Positions 1-8,801 of a stretch of DNA of 64,000 nt are shown piece by piece (the stretch's first letter is position 1; each line of letters starts with the position of its first letter). The stretch lies in NCBI GenBank assembly GCA_945901025.1, contig CAMDJW010000003.1, positions 43,337 through 107,336 of the forward strand. Direction: 5' to 3'. The notes under the pieces were generated by a model. It searched no databases and was not told where the DNA came from. It was given only the letters and a program-made list of their open reading frames with translations. The DNA comes from Spirosoma fluviale (lineage in GTDB: Bacteria; Bacteroidota; Bacteroidia; Cytophagales; Spirosomataceae). A program made the translations under genes and the position numbers.

Positions 1-929
1 AAACGGTTTAACACATCCAATCTTTTCTGTTTCTCAATAAGAGCAATGGGGTCAGAAATAAAATTTTCTGCCTCATATTCAATTTCGGAGGCAAGATCTT
101 TTAATTCAATCCAAATCGATTCTAAGCGTTTTCTCCAAACCTCAAAATCATCCCCGTACTTACTCAACGATTGCGCCTGTTGCAAGGCTAATTGTAATTG
201 TTGGATCGTAGACAAATCAGAAATACTGACCAAATTGCCCAAATTGGCTAATTTCTCCCGAATCTGTTCCGCATTTTCGAGTTTATCTAAACTTGATTTC
301 AGGGCATCAAATTCCCCTATTTGGAGATTTGCTTTATCCAGTTCTTCCCATTGAAATTTTAAAAAATCTAACCCTTGTGATCCTTGAGAAGCTTGTTTTT
401 CGAGCTTTAAGAATTCCATTTTGGCCAGCTGCATCTTGTCAAACTCCACTTTAAATACATTTTTTAACGATTGGTTTTGGGCAAAACTATCGATGATGTC
501 TAGGGTAAAATCTGGATTGGACATCCAGCCGTGGTCTTGTTGGGAATGAATGTCAACGAGCTCAATTCCTATTCTTCGTAGGGATTCTAAATTTACCGGT
601 GTGTCATTGATGAAAGACCTAGATTTACCTTGTGGATTTATTTCTCTGCGGATCAAACAAGGATCCTCGAAATCAATTTTTTCCTCGATAAAAATTTCTT
701 TTAGTTGTTGATGTAAGTCGACATGAAAAGTACCTTCAATGACACATTTTTTTTCCGAATCAAATAAGGTCTTTGTGTCGGCCCTTTGGCCTAGCAACAA
801 ACTAATAGCCCCTAATAAGATGGATTTACCAGCCCCCGTTTCCCCAGTAATTACGCTTAAGCCGCTCCCTAGATCAAGATCTATGGAGTCGATAAGTGCA
901 TAATTTTGAATATGGAGGTGCTTGAGCAT
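1..929 (-). CDS. recN: DNA repair protein RecN (N-terminal part; truncated by window edge)
   Basis: The minus strand reads openly from an ATG at 927-929 to the window edge, giving about 309 residues of an SMC-like ATPase. The start MLKHLHIQNYALID is followed by Walker A GETGAGKS near residue 30, then SFINDTPV and DIHSQQDH (the ABC/SMC Q-loop region). A long charged, probably coiled-coil stretch begins around residue 150. This order is typical of RecN, a cytoplasmic ATPase acting early in recombinational repair of double-strand breaks. The family is usually about 550 residues, so the C-terminal half with Walker B lies outside the window. It is divergent from sucD, and a -7-like box on its strand lies at 957-964. 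The family call is confident; the length cannot be judged. Confidence 0.93.
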   Translation of the reverse strand, partial: MLKHLHIQNYALIDSIDLDLGSGLSVITGETGAGKSILLGAISLLLGQRADTKTLFDSEKKCVIEGTFHVDLHQQLKEIFIEEKIDFEDPCLIRREINPQGKSRSFINDTPVNLESLRRIGIELVDIHSQQDHGWMSNPDFTLDIIDSFAQNQSLKNVFKVEFDKMQLAKMEFLKLEKQASQGSQGLDFLKFQWEELDKANLQIGEFDALKSSLDKLENAEQIREKLANLGNLVSISDLSTIQQLQLALQQAQSLSKYGDDFEVWRKRLESIWIELKDLASEIEYEAENFISDPIALIEKQKRLDVLNR

Positions 930-956
930 TCGTTTTTAAATTGGACTAAATTTACA

Positions 957-964
957 CAAATATA
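957..964 (-). promoter_or_regulatory. Probable -7 promoter box of recN
   Basis: Read on the minus strand this is TATATTTG, matching the Bacteroidota -7 consensus TAnnTTTG. It lies 28 bases before the recN ATG, leaving a leader of about 20 nt. I see no TTG -33 box at the usual distance, so the call rests on one 8-mer in an AT-rich gap. Confidence 0.4.
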
Positions 965-1000
965 CTATATCAAATTTTTCTTCCTTTGATTCGAAAGCTT

Positions 1001-1033
1001 TTTGATAAATTTTATCAATAATTTGTACCTTTG
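1001..1033 (+). promoter_or_regulatory. Probable sucD promoter (TTTG / TAnnTTTG)
   Basis: TTTG at 1001-1004 and TACCTTTG at 1026-1033 are separated by 21 bases. This fits the -33 TTG and -7 TAnnTTTG elements of the Bacteroidota primary sigma factor. The predicted start near 1039 leaves a leader of about 33 nt before the sucD ATG at 1072. Confidence 0.5.
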
Positions 1034-1071
1034 AGAAAATTTCTCGCCTTAGTTTACATAACCCACATAAC

Positions 1072-1950
1072 ATGAGTGTTTTAGTTAATAAGAATTCAAA
1101 AATTATTGTCCAAGGATTTACGGGTACGGAAGGTACGTTTCATGCAGAACAAATGATTGCCTATGGCACTCAGGTTGTTGGCGGAGTTACTCCAGGAAAA
1201 GGGGGAGCGATGCATTTAGACCGTCCTATTTTCAATACAGTTGCGGATGCAGTGACTCAAACGGGTGCTGATACGTCTATTATTTTTGTTCCGCCTGCAT
1301 TTGCAGCGGATGCAATAATGGAAGCGGCTGACGCTGGGATAAAAGTAATTATTTGTATTACAGAAGGTATTCCGACCAAAGATATGATTGTGGCTAAGGA
1401 ATATATCAATCATAAAGATTGCCGTTTGATCGGGCCAAATTGTCCAGGTGTCATGACGGCTGGAGAGTGTAAAGTAGGTATCATGCCTGCCTTTATTTTC
1501 CAAAAAGGGAAGATTGGTATCGTATCTAAATCAGGTACATTAACCTATGAGGCGGTAGATCAGTTGACAAAGGCGGGTTTAGGTCAAACAACTGCGATTG
1601 GAATTGGTGGAGATCCGATCATTGGAACTACGACTAAAGAGGCGGTTGAGTTATTAATGAACGATCCAGAAACGGAAGGCATTGTGATGATTGGAGAAAT
1701 TGGGGGTGGTATGGAAGCCGAAGCAGCTAAATGGATAAAAGCAGATGGTAACCGCAAGCCAGTTGTTGGCTTTATTGCGGGCCAAACAGCACCCAAAGGT
1801 CGTAGAATGGGTCATGCAGGTGCAATTATTGGCGGCGCGGATGATACGGCTGAAGCTAAAATGAAAATCATGACTGAATGTGGAATTCATGTGGTGTATT
1901 CTCCAGCTGATATTGGCGAAACAATGATCAAGGCTCTTGCCGCGAAATAA
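1072..1950 (+). CDS. sucD: Succinyl-CoA synthetase (ADP-forming) alpha subunit
   Basis: This 292-residue protein has the usual family length. It is the alpha subunit of the TCA-cycle enzyme that converts succinyl-CoA plus phosphate and NDP to succinate, CoA and NTP. The N-terminal CoA-binding Rossmann region contains [13 protein letters not shown] (about residues 15-27), GPNCPGV sits near residue 125, and the phosphorylated histidine is His-248 in GHAGAIIGG. All key residues are intact. The beta subunit gene sucC is not next to it and must lie elsewhere. The gene starts a plus-strand run through a DUF4271 gene (12-nt gap) to hemD. Confidence 0.96.
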   Translation: MSVLVNKNSKIIVQGFTGTEGTFHAEQMIAYGTQVVGGVTPGKGGAMHLDRPIFNTVADAVTQTGADTSIIFVPPAFAADAIMEAADAGIKVIICITEGIPTKDMIVAKEYINHKDCRLIGPNCPGVMTAGECKVGIMPAFIFQKGKIGIVSKSGTLTYEAVDQLTKAGLGQTTAIGIGGDPIIGTTTKEAVELLMNDPETEGIVMIGEIGGGMEAEAAKWIKADGNRKPVVGFIAGQTAPKGRRMGHAGAIIGGADDTAEAKMKIMTECGIHVVYSPADIGETMIKALAAK

Positions 1951-1962
1951 TCTTAATAAAGG

Positions 1963-3159
1963 ATGATTCCTTTTTTAGTTAAAAGATCTGTTAAACAGTT
2001 GGTATGCAAACAATTGTTTAGCAGATTTTTTTTATTTTTTCTTTTTGCAACGCTTACATTTTCTTCCAAAGCCGAATGGCAAACCATTCATTCCTTTGAG
2101 AAAGAGTGGTTGGTATTCCAACCGAGTTGGAAGGCTTTTCTTCCTTACATCTCCACGAGGCACTTTAATTACAAATCAAAATCGCTTTTGATTAATCCAA
2201 GCGATTTCCCAAAGGGTCATTTGAAAATTGAAGCATCCAAGAATTACACCTTATTTATTAATGGAGTATTTTTTCGTAAAATATCACAAGGGGCGTTGAT
2301 TCGAATGAATTTGGATAGCCTTGGTTTAAAGCAGCCCTCAGCCGATCGACTCGTTTTGACATTTTATGGGGATGAATTAAATGGACTCCCCCAGAAAGTT
2401 TTCATTGAACAGAATGTAGAAAAGGGAAAAATATCAACCTCGAATTTTCTCGGAATGAAGATTCGTGAGGGCTCAGGTATCAACAACTTCTTTGCCTATG
2501 CCATGTTAAGTTTATTAACACTCCTAGGTTTTTTAAATTCATTTTTCCCCAACTATTTTTATTCGTATTTCAGGTATTCCGATTGGCTAAGTTTGGAAAT
2601 CAAGGATGTGGTCATTGCAAAAATGCCTTTCGCCTTTCCCAACTTATTCGTCATTTTTATCTTGAGTTTAGTTTCTGCCTATTTGGCCTATTTTAATGGA
2701 TTGTTGCAGACCTTAAATCAAACTTTTACTTTTGGCAGTTCTATGGCCGAGAATTTTACTGAGGCCTTTTTATTTATAGGATCTAAGACGATCGTGGCTT
2801 TCATTTTATTTGGATTGCGCTTTTTTATGTATCAAATGTTCTGCTCATTATTTATGTTGGATAATTTGGCCAGTATCCATTTCTTTAAATCAATTCAAAC
2901 CAACATTCAGTTTTTCACTTTACTGATTTTTTTCATATTAATCTACTCGGTCTACATGGGACCAGCATTTATCAATCATCTAAATTGGATTCGAACGGCA
3001 GTTGATGTGTACTTCCTTTTCCGAGCCATTTACTTTTTTATCATTTTTAAAAAGCATTTCAAATTCAACCCACTTTCGCTCATTGCGTATTTAGCTATTA
3101 TTGAAGGCCAGGTATTATTATTTGGTATAAGAGAATTGATTTTTCCAGAATTCATGTAA
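1963..3159 (+). CDS. DUF4271 domain-containing membrane protein
   Basis: This 398-residue protein has a signal-peptide-like hydrophobic stretch at about residues 17-40, then a periplasmic-looking region to about residue 165. The second half holds several strongly hydrophobic segments, which together resemble the DUF4271 family, found mainly in Bacteroidota and of unknown function. I see no catalytic motif. The start at 1963 follows the sucD stop by 12 nt. The family often sits next to hemD, as it does here, but that does not show a role in heme synthesis. The membrane location is well supported; the function is unknown. Confidence 0.72.
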   Translation: MIPFLVKRSVKQLVCKQLFSRFFLFFLFATLTFSSKAEWQTIHSFEKEWLVFQPSWKAFLPYISTRHFNYKSKSLLINPSDFPKGHLKIEASKNYTLFINGVFFRKISQGALIRMNLDSLGLKQPSADRLVLTFYGDELNGLPQKVFIEQNVEKGKISTSNFLGMKIREGSGINNFFAYAMLSLLTLLGFLNSFFPNYFYSYFRYSDWLSLEIKDVVIAKMPFAFPNLFVIFILSLVSAYLAYFNGLLQTLNQTFTFGSSMAENFTEAFLFIGSKTIVAFILFGLRFFMYQMFCSLFMLDNLASIHFFKSIQTNIQFFTLLIFFILIYSVYMGPAFINHLNWIRTAVDVYFLFRAIYFFIIFKKHFKFNPLSLIAYLAIIEGQVLLFGIRELIFPEFM

Positions 3160-3191
3160 ATCACATGGATGAAATTTGAGAAATTTAATCG

Positions 3192-3199
3192 TATATTTG
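3192..3199 (+). promoter_or_regulatory. Probable -7 promoter box before hemD
   Basis: TATATTTG matches TAnnTTTG and lies 54 bases before the hemD ATG, in the only sizeable gap of this gene run (93 nt). The nearest upstream TTTG (3175-3178) is too close for a standard -33 box, so this is tentative. Confidence 0.35.
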
Positions 3200-3252
3200 C
3201 ATTCGTTTTGAATTTTACCTCAAAATGAATTCCAACAATAGATTGAAATTGT

Positions 3253-4038
3253 ATGAGTGAATTAAATGTGATACAACCAGATCCCAAAAGGTTGAAAAAA
3301 ATCAAAAGTATTTTGGTTACTCAAGCTGCGCCTACGGATGCCAAATCTCCCTATTTTGATATTGAAAAGAAATACAATATCAAGGTGGATTTCAGGTCTT
3401 TTATAGAGGTGAAGGGAATTGCATATAAGGAATTTAGGAAGCAAAAGATTAACATTTTGGAGCATACGGCTATTATTTTTACTAGTCGGAATGCGATAGA
3501 TCATTTCTTTAGAATATGTAAGGAGGCGAAAATTGAAACTCCAACGGATATGAAATATTTTTGTATTACGGAGCAAACGGCCAAATATCTTCAAAAGTAT
3601 ATAGTGATACGTAAGCGCAAAGTTTTTACAGGAACGAAAACTGCATTGGATTTATTGGAGGTAATTAAGAAACATAAGTCAGAGAATTTTCTGTTTCCAT
3701 GTTCAAACAAACGCCAAAAAGATCTTCCGGATTACATGGGTACCAATGATTTTAAAATCACAGAGTCCGTTATGTATGAAACGGTTTCGTCTGATTTGTC
3801 AGATTTGGAAAACGTATTTTATGATGTACTTGCATTTTATAGTCCATCGGGGATTACTTCATTGATGGAGAACTTTCCAGGATTTAAGCAAAACAATACT
3901 CGAATTGCGGCTTTTGGCCCAACGACTGCTCAGGCGGTTAAAGATGCCAATTTGATTTTGGATATTCAGGCTCCCATGCCGAATGCCCCCTCCATGACGG
4001 GTGCGCTAGAGCAATACATCAAACAAGCAAATAATTAA
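3253..4038 (+). CDS. hemD: Uroporphyrinogen-III synthase
   Basis: This 261-residue protein resembles HemD, which cyclises hydroxymethylbilane to uroporphyrinogen III. Visible support is weak, as is normal for this divergent family: ILVTQ near the start, IIFTSRNAIDHF (about residues 74-85) as the first-domain signature, and LAFYSPSGITSL plus AAFGPTTAQAV in the C-terminal part, where family members have FxSPSGV and IGPTTA motifs. The HMB-producing enzyme hemC lies in the same window at 25.0-25.9 kb, so the two steps are chromosomally separate. A strong terminator follows 4 nt after the stop. Confidence 0.85.
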   Translation: MSELNVIQPDPKRLKKIKSILVTQAAPTDAKSPYFDIEKKYNIKVDFRSFIEVKGIAYKEFRKQKINILEHTAIIFTSRNAIDHFFRICKEAKIETPTDMKYFCITEQTAKYLQKYIVIRKRKVFTGTKTALDLLEVIKKHKSENFLFPCSNKRQKDLPDYMGTNDFKITESVMYETVSSDLSDLENVFYDVLAFYSPSGITSLMENFPGFKQNNTRIAAFGPTTAQAVKDANLILDIQAPMPNAPSMTGALEQYIKQANN

Positions 4039-4042
4039 TTTT

Positions 4043-4066
4043 AGCTCCTTTAAGGAGCTTTTTTTT
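4043..4066 (+). terminator. Rho-independent terminator after hemD
   Basis: The 6-bp stem AGCTCC/GGAGCT (4043-4048 and 4054-4059) closes a TTTAA loop and is followed by a run of eight T (4059-4066). It separates the sucD-hemD run from porP. Confidence 0.8.
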
Positions 4067-4133
4067 GAAATAATCTTGCTCGAAGCAAATTATTGCTTAT
4101 TTTTATTCGCCTATTAAAATTCGACTTTATTCA

Positions 4134-5129
4134 ATGCGCCATAGTATTAGCTTCATTTCGGTTTTTGACTTCAGAAAATGGCTTTTCCTTGCTTTGGGAT
4201 TGATTAGTTTTGCTAGTTTAGGTCAGCAGGATCCTGGATTAAGTATGTTTTCCCTAAACAATGCGAATTTAAATCCCGCGTTTGCTGGTTGGCACGATGA
4301 GACTTCAGTCCAATTACACATGCGTAATCAATGGTCAGGATATGAATCCACTCAAGATGGTTCTGGCAGTTTAGGAACTCAATTATTAACCGCTTCCATG
4401 CCATTGGGCATATTTAATACGGGCATTGGTTTCTTATATATGTCGGACAAAACCCCTTCTGGGGTAGGTATGCAAACGGTTCGATTGCAATTAGCCCATC
4501 ATTATTCGATAGGTTCGGGGTTGATTTCTACGGGAGTTCGGATCGGTATGCAAGCAAAATCTTTTGATGGACGTGTTTTTCGTGTTCGAGATTCAAATGA
4601 CCCATTGGCTTTAGAGCTTTCTGGTAAAACGGTAAGTCAATCCTTGCCTGATTTTGGGTTAGGAGTGGTTTATTCGAAAGATAATTGGAATGCAGGAATT
4701 TCAATGGATCACCTGACGAGTCCTACCTATACGTTTAATTCGAATGCAGCAGCGGTGCCTTTGGCCATGGTTTTTGCAGCTCATGCGAGTGCTGAAATTT
4801 TATTGAATACATCATTTGATATTTTGCCATTTGGCCAAATAAGGTATTATTCGGGAAAAATACTGCCTGAAATGGGTGCAAGAGTTGAATACCGAGACAT
4901 GTTTTGGGTAGGAGGCTCTTTTCGTTTAAATGACGCTGCCATCGGAATGATGGGGGTATCTTTGTTGAATAATCGGTTAAATCTCGGTTATTCCATTGAT
5001 TATACGTTGGTTAATTTAGAGACAAAGTCCTTATTGACCCATGAGGTATTTGTTAAGTTTAATCTTCCCACATTTAAAATGGGGGTTCAAGCGGTGCCAA
5101 TAAAGACCCCGCGTTTTAAGATTAATTAA
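4134..5129 (+). CDS. porP: PorP/SprF family type IX secretion outer-membrane protein
   Basis: This 331-residue protein has a signal peptide (hydrophobic LFLALGLISFASLGQ, about residues 17-31) followed by the family opening QDPGLSMFSLNNANLNPAFAG. The rest is alternating beta-barrel sequence with many aromatic residues. PorP/SprF proteins are outer-membrane barrels of the type IX secretion and gliding system. Genomes usually carry several paralogs, some paired with particular secreted substrates. This one sits directly before gldK-gldL-gldM-gldN, the same order as porP-porK-porL-porM-porN in Porphyromonas gingivalis, so it is probably the core component rather than a substrate-specific paralog. 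Confidence 0.88.
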   Translation: MRHSISFISVFDFRKWLFLALGLISFASLGQQDPGLSMFSLNNANLNPAFAGWHDETSVQLHMRNQWSGYESTQDGSGSLGTQLLTASMPLGIFNTGIGFLYMSDKTPSGVGMQTVRLQLAHHYSIGSGLISTGVRIGMQAKSFDGRVFRVRDSNDPLALELSGKTVSQSLPDFGLGVVYSKDNWNAGISMDHLTSPTYTFNSNAAAVPLAMVFAAHASAEILLNTSFDILPFGQIRYYSGKILPEMGARVEYRDMFWVGGSFRLNDAAIGMMGVSLLNNRLNLGYSIDYTLVNLETKSLLTHEVFVKFNLPTFKMGVQAVPIKTPRFKIN

Positions 5130-5181
5130 TTTAAACCTTGGAAAAAAAAGTTAATTCTTTAATTATTCTTAGAAAATTCTT

Positions 5182-5189
5182 TAATTTTG
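5182..5189 (+). promoter_or_regulatory. Possible -7 promoter box in the porP-gldK gap
   Basis: TAATTTTG matches TAnnTTTG in the 154-nt gap between porP and gldK and would give gldK a leader of about 90 nt. No clear -33 partner is visible. It suggests gldKLMN can be transcribed separately from porP. Confidence 0.35.
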
Positions 5190-5283
5190 AGGAATTTGAA
5201 TCTTTATGGATTCTTTTAATATTGATTAACACAATTTTTTAGAATAGATTTCGTTCAACAAAAGATATTTTTAATTCGGTTAT

Positions 5284-6399
5284 ATGAATTTACAATTTTT
5301 AGCAAAGCGTTTGTTTTTGATTTCATCCGTTTTAGTCGTTGTGGCCTTGATCAATAGTTGTGGCTCTAAAAACTCAGGAGGATCTAAAACACTAAGTAGT
5401 AAAAAAGGAAGTTCAGGGAAAGGAGGCTTGTTGAAATTTGGCAAGGGATCTAAAGATGCTCCAGGGATTGCCAATGGTGAAATTGTGGCTTCTAATCGCC
5501 GTGGTTGGACTCAGCCTACTCCTTATGGAATGGTTTTGGTGCCATCCGGTAGTTACATGATGGGCCAAGCAGATGAGGAAATTTCCCGTGCAGGCATAAA
5601 TTTTAATAAGCGTGTAACGGTGTCGGCATTTTACATGGATGATACGGAAATCACGAATCATGAGTACCGCCAATTCACCAATTCATTATTAAAAGATTCT
5701 GTTTCAGTCTTGGGAGAGGACAAAATCATGACGTCTTATTATCCTGATACCACGGTTTGGAATGCTGATTTCACGTTTCATAATGGTGATCCCATGACGG
5801 AATATTATTTTTCTAGCCCAGCTTTTGATCAATATCCGATTGTAGGGGTGAGTTGGGACGCAGCTAAATATTTCTGTTTATGGCGTTCCAAAATGATGAA
5901 TGACTATCGTAAAAAACAAAATATGTACATACTTCCTCGATTTGAACTTCCTTCTGAATCAGAATGGGAATGGGCAGCTAGGGGAGGAAGGGCATCGGTT
6001 AAATACCCTTGGGGTAACCCTTACATTGCGAATTCGAAGGGTTGTTTAATGGCTAATTTTAAGCCTCACAGAGGAAATTATGATGCGGATGGGTATTCCT
6101 ATACTGCACCAGCAAATGCCTATGATCCTAATGATTTTGGATTGTATAATATGGCTGGAAATGTGGCGGAATGGTGTGAAGATGCGTATGCAGATAACTC
6201 AGTTGCGATAACTTGGGATTTAAATACGGTCAATAAAGATGCTGATGAGCCTAGAAAAGTAACTAGAGGAGGATCTTGGAAAGATATCGCGTATTATTTG
6301 GAAACAGGTACTCGTGCTTATGAAGTGCAAACAAGAAAGCGTTCTTATATTGGTTTTAGATGTTCTATGAGATATTTGGGACGTCCCAATATGAAATAA
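5284..6399 (+). CDS. gldK: Gliding motility / type IX secretion lipoprotein GldK (PorK)
   Basis: This 371-residue lipoprotein has a hydrophobic N-terminus ending in a lipobox-like LINSC with the lipidated cysteine at residue 26. A Gly/Ser/Lys-rich linker runs to about residue 60. A formylglycine-generating-enzyme-like (SUMF1) fold follows, with GMVLVPSGSYMMG, FYMDDTEITNHEYRQF, PVGVSW-type, ELPSESEWEWAARGG and NMAGNVAEWCEDAY motifs and a closing YIGFRCSM. In the type IX system GldK and GldN form the periplasmic ring under the outer membrane. The fold is structural here, not a sulfatase-modifying enzyme. It is first of the four-gene gldKLMN operon, 37 nt ahead of gldL. Confidence 0.95.
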   Translation: MNLQFLAKRLFLISSVLVVVALINSCGSKNSGGSKTLSSKKGSSGKGGLLKFGKGSKDAPGIANGEIVASNRRGWTQPTPYGMVLVPSGSYMMGQADEEISRAGINFNKRVTVSAFYMDDTEITNHEYRQFTNSLLKDSVSVLGEDKIMTSYYPDTTVWNADFTFHNGDPMTEYYFSSPAFDQYPIVGVSWDAAKYFCLWRSKMMNDYRKKQNMYILPRFELPSESEWEWAARGGRASVKYPWGNPYIANSKGCLMANFKPHRGNYDADGYSYTAPANAYDPNDFGLYNMAGNVAEWCEDAYADNSVAITWDLNTVNKDADEPRKVTRGGSWKDIAYYLETGTRAYEVQTRKRSYIGFRCSMRYLGRPNMK

Positions 6400-6436
6400 T
6401 GTAAGGATTGAAAACTCAAAAAAATAAATTGATCAA

Positions 6437-7195
6437 ATGAAAGGATTAGAAAAGTCAATTAATGTAGTAGCTAGTTTTGGAGCTGCAGTCGTTATCGTAG
6501 GAGCCTTATTTAAAATTGTTCACTGGACAGGAGCGAATGAGATGTTGATGGTGGGTATGTTCACAGAAGCGGCAATTTTTATTTTATTTGGTGTTTTGTA
6601 TTTACAGGCTAAACCTGACAAAGAATATAATTGGGAGAAAGTTTATCCGGAATTAGCGGATGGTGCGCCTGCTAAAAGTTCATCTTCAGCGGGTTTGTCG
6701 GCCTTAGCAAACTCACAAGGTTTAGGGGCTGATGTGGTAGAGAATTTGACAAAAAGCTTAAAAGGTTTAACGGATACAGCGAACAGCCTTCAAGAGATTT
6801 CTAAGGCGACGGGTGCCACTCAAGATTTTGTTAATTCATTAAATAGCTCATCTCAATCTTTGGGTGCCTTGAACAAAACGGTTGCGGATGCGACTACTTC
6901 GTTAAGTTCTATTTCAATCTCGTCCACTGAAGCAGCTAATTATGCAAAGCAATATGCGAAGGCTGGAGACAAATTGGCTTCATTGAATGCGGTTTATGAA
7001 ACTGAAATCCAAGAAGCAAGTAAGCATTTGAAAGCGATCAACGGATATTATGGCAATGTTAATGCGACGGTAGAGCAAATGGCTTCCACGCAAAAAGATG
7101 CTGAAAACTTCAAGTCAGAATTGGCTAAATTGAACGCAAACATTCAGGCGTTAAACCAAGTTTATGGTAGCATGTTAACAGCTATGAAAGGATAA
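6437..7195 (+). CDS. gldL: Gliding motility / type IX secretion inner-membrane motor protein GldL (PorL)
   Basis: This 252-residue protein has two adjacent transmembrane helices (about residues 10-27 and 34-55) containing the family-typical GALFKIVHWTGANEMLMVG. A cytoplasmic helical, Ser/Ala/Gln-rich tail of about 190 residues follows and looks coiled-coil-like. GldL pentamers with a GldM dimer form the proton-driven rotary motor that powers type IX secretion and gliding. Lys and Glu residues are visible in the helices (K in FKIVH, E in FTEAA). The stop is 4 nt before gldM, so translation is probably coupled. Confidence 0.95.
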   Translation: MKGLEKSINVVASFGAAVVIVGALFKIVHWTGANEMLMVGMFTEAAIFILFGVLYLQAKPDKEYNWEKVYPELADGAPAKSSSSAGLSALANSQGLGADVVENLTKSLKGLTDTANSLQEISKATGATQDFVNSLNSSSQSLGALNKTVADATTSLSSISISSTEAANYAKQYAKAGDKLASLNAVYETEIQEASKHLKAINGYYGNVNATVEQMASTQKDAENFKSELAKLNANIQALNQVYGSMLTAMKG

Positions 7196-7199
7196 ATTT

Positions 7200-8789
7200 A
7201 TGGCAAGTTTAAAAGAAACACCCCGGCAGAAAATGATCGGGATGATGTATTTAGTATTAACTGCCTTGTTAGCTTTACAGGTAAGTGATGCTTTATTACA
7301 AAAATTCAGCCTTTTGAATAGCTCGTTGGAAATTGCTAACCAGTCGGCAAGCTCAAAAAACAAAGGAGTAGTTCAAGGAATCGACGAAAGAATCAAAGAT
7401 TTGCCTAACCCGGCTGCTTATGCAGATGTGTTGCGTAGAGCGAATGATGTTAGGAAATTATCAGATGCTTTAGTCAATCATTTAGATGGGTTAAAAGGTA
7501 AGGTATTAGAAGCTGGCGGAGGCATTGATCCTGAAACGGGTAATATCAAAAATCCAAAAGAGGAGGAGATGGTTTACGAATTGATGGTGGGTGCCAACAA
7601 GGCAGGAGAAGCCTATAAACTAGTTCCTTTATTCAATTCCTATATCAAAGAATTAACTAAGTTGGCCGATCCGGGTACCAAGTTTCCCTCCTTGGCATTA
7701 GATGCTAAAGATGACCCTACGGTTAATCGAGATGGTAATCAGTCCAATAAGGATTTTGCTGAACTAAATTTTGCTCAAACACCCGTTCCAGCGGCATTGG
7801 CTTCTTTAAGTCAAAAACAAGCTGAGATTCGTCGCTACGAAAGTGATGTGTTAAACCAATTGGCAGCCAAAGTAGGAGCGAAAGAAATTAAATTTGACAA
7901 AGTTTTTGCTCAAGTTTCTGCCAATGCTAATACGGTAGTAGCAGGTATGGAATATCAAGCCGAGGTATTTATCGGTGCCACCTCATCAGGATTTACTCCT
8001 CGAATGAGTTATAATGGCTCTTCTATTCCGGTGGTTGATGGCCGTGGCCAAATCAAGTTCAAAACCTCAGGTGGTGGATATGATGGCAACGGAATGTCCA
8101 AAAAACAATACACTGCTACCGTTTCTTATATGAGTCCTGCAGGACCCAAAACAGAATCCATCACGAAGGATTATTTTGTATTAAAGCCTACTTATAATAT
8201 TGAAACGGCTACATTGCCTGCACTTTATTTAGGTTGTGCCAATCGTTTAAGTGTAGTTTCTGCTGGATTGGGAGCCTTATGGAATCCGTCGTTTAGTGCG
8301 GAAGGTGGAGAAGCGATCGCAGGTCAAAACCGTGGTAAGGTAACAATTGTTCCTTCAGCAGCTAATATTACCTTGAATGTATCTAATAGTGGAACACTGT
8401 TAGGGAAAGAAACTTTTAGAGTTCGCCGAGTGCCTAGACCTGATGTTAAGGTGTTTGGAAATGGAGCTGAGCTTGATGAGAAACGTGGGGCTAGTGCTAC
8501 TGGATTAAGAAGTATTGATGCAAGAGCCATTGCGGATGAATCATTTAAGTCGACGAATCCTGAAGATGCCAACTTCCGAGTGTCGGAGCTTTATGTGGCT
8601 TTAGCGAGGGGACAGCGGAAAATAGATGATGTGACTTTGCCTGGTTCAGGCTCAATTGCTAAATTGGCTTCTCAAGCGCAAGCGGGAGATCGTTATTATA
8701 TTGAAATTAAGGGAGTCCAAAGGAAAAATTTCAAAGGAGCAGTGGAAACCATTCCTTTCTCTATGGCTAAAAATATTCCATTGAATTAA
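7200..8789 (+). CDS. gldM: Gliding motility / type IX secretion protein GldM (PorM)
   Basis: This 529-residue protein has the usual GldM length. It opens with the family signature KETPRQKMIGMMYLVLTALL, which includes the single inner-membrane helix (about residues 12-32). A long periplasmic part follows, with a helical domain to about residue 225 and beta-rich domains to the C-terminus. GldM dimers link the GldL motor to the GldK/GldN ring across the periplasm. It sits between gldL (4-nt gap) and gldN (12-nt gap) in one operon. No truncation is visible. Confidence 0.95.
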   Translation: MASLKETPRQKMIGMMYLVLTALLALQVSDALLQKFSLLNSSLEIANQSASSKNKGVVQGIDERIKDLPNPAAYADVLRRANDVRKLSDALVNHLDGLKGKVLEAGGGIDPETGNIKNPKEEEMVYELMVGANKAGEAYKLVPLFNSYIKELTKLADPGTKFPSLALDAKDDPTVNRDGNQSNKDFAELNFAQTPVPAALASLSQKQAEIRRYESDVLNQLAAKVGAKEIKFDKVFAQVSANANTVVAGMEYQAEVFIGATSSGFTPRMSYNGSSIPVVDGRGQIKFKTSGGGYDGNGMSKKQYTATVSYMSPAGPKTESITKDYFVLKPTYNIETATLPALYLGCANRLSVVSAGLGALWNPSFSAEGGEAIAGQNRGKVTIVPSAANITLNVSNSGTLLGKETFRVRRVPRPDVKVFGNGAELDEKRGASATGLRSIDARAIADESFKSTNPEDANFRVSELYVALARGQRKIDDVTLPGSGSIAKLASQAQAGDRYYIEIKGVQRKNFKGAVETIPFSMAKNIPLN

Positions 8790-8801
8790 AAATAAGGTTT
8801 T

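Noticed and set aside
46..354. 102-residue plus-strand open frame at the window start
   Set aside because: It is antisense to the recN coding region and has low-complexity Ser/Phe composition typical of a shadow frame.
4083..4098. Hairpin AAGCAA/TTGCTT as a second terminator before porP
   Set aside because: The stem has only two G-C pairs and no clean T run, and a strong terminator already lies at 4043-4066.
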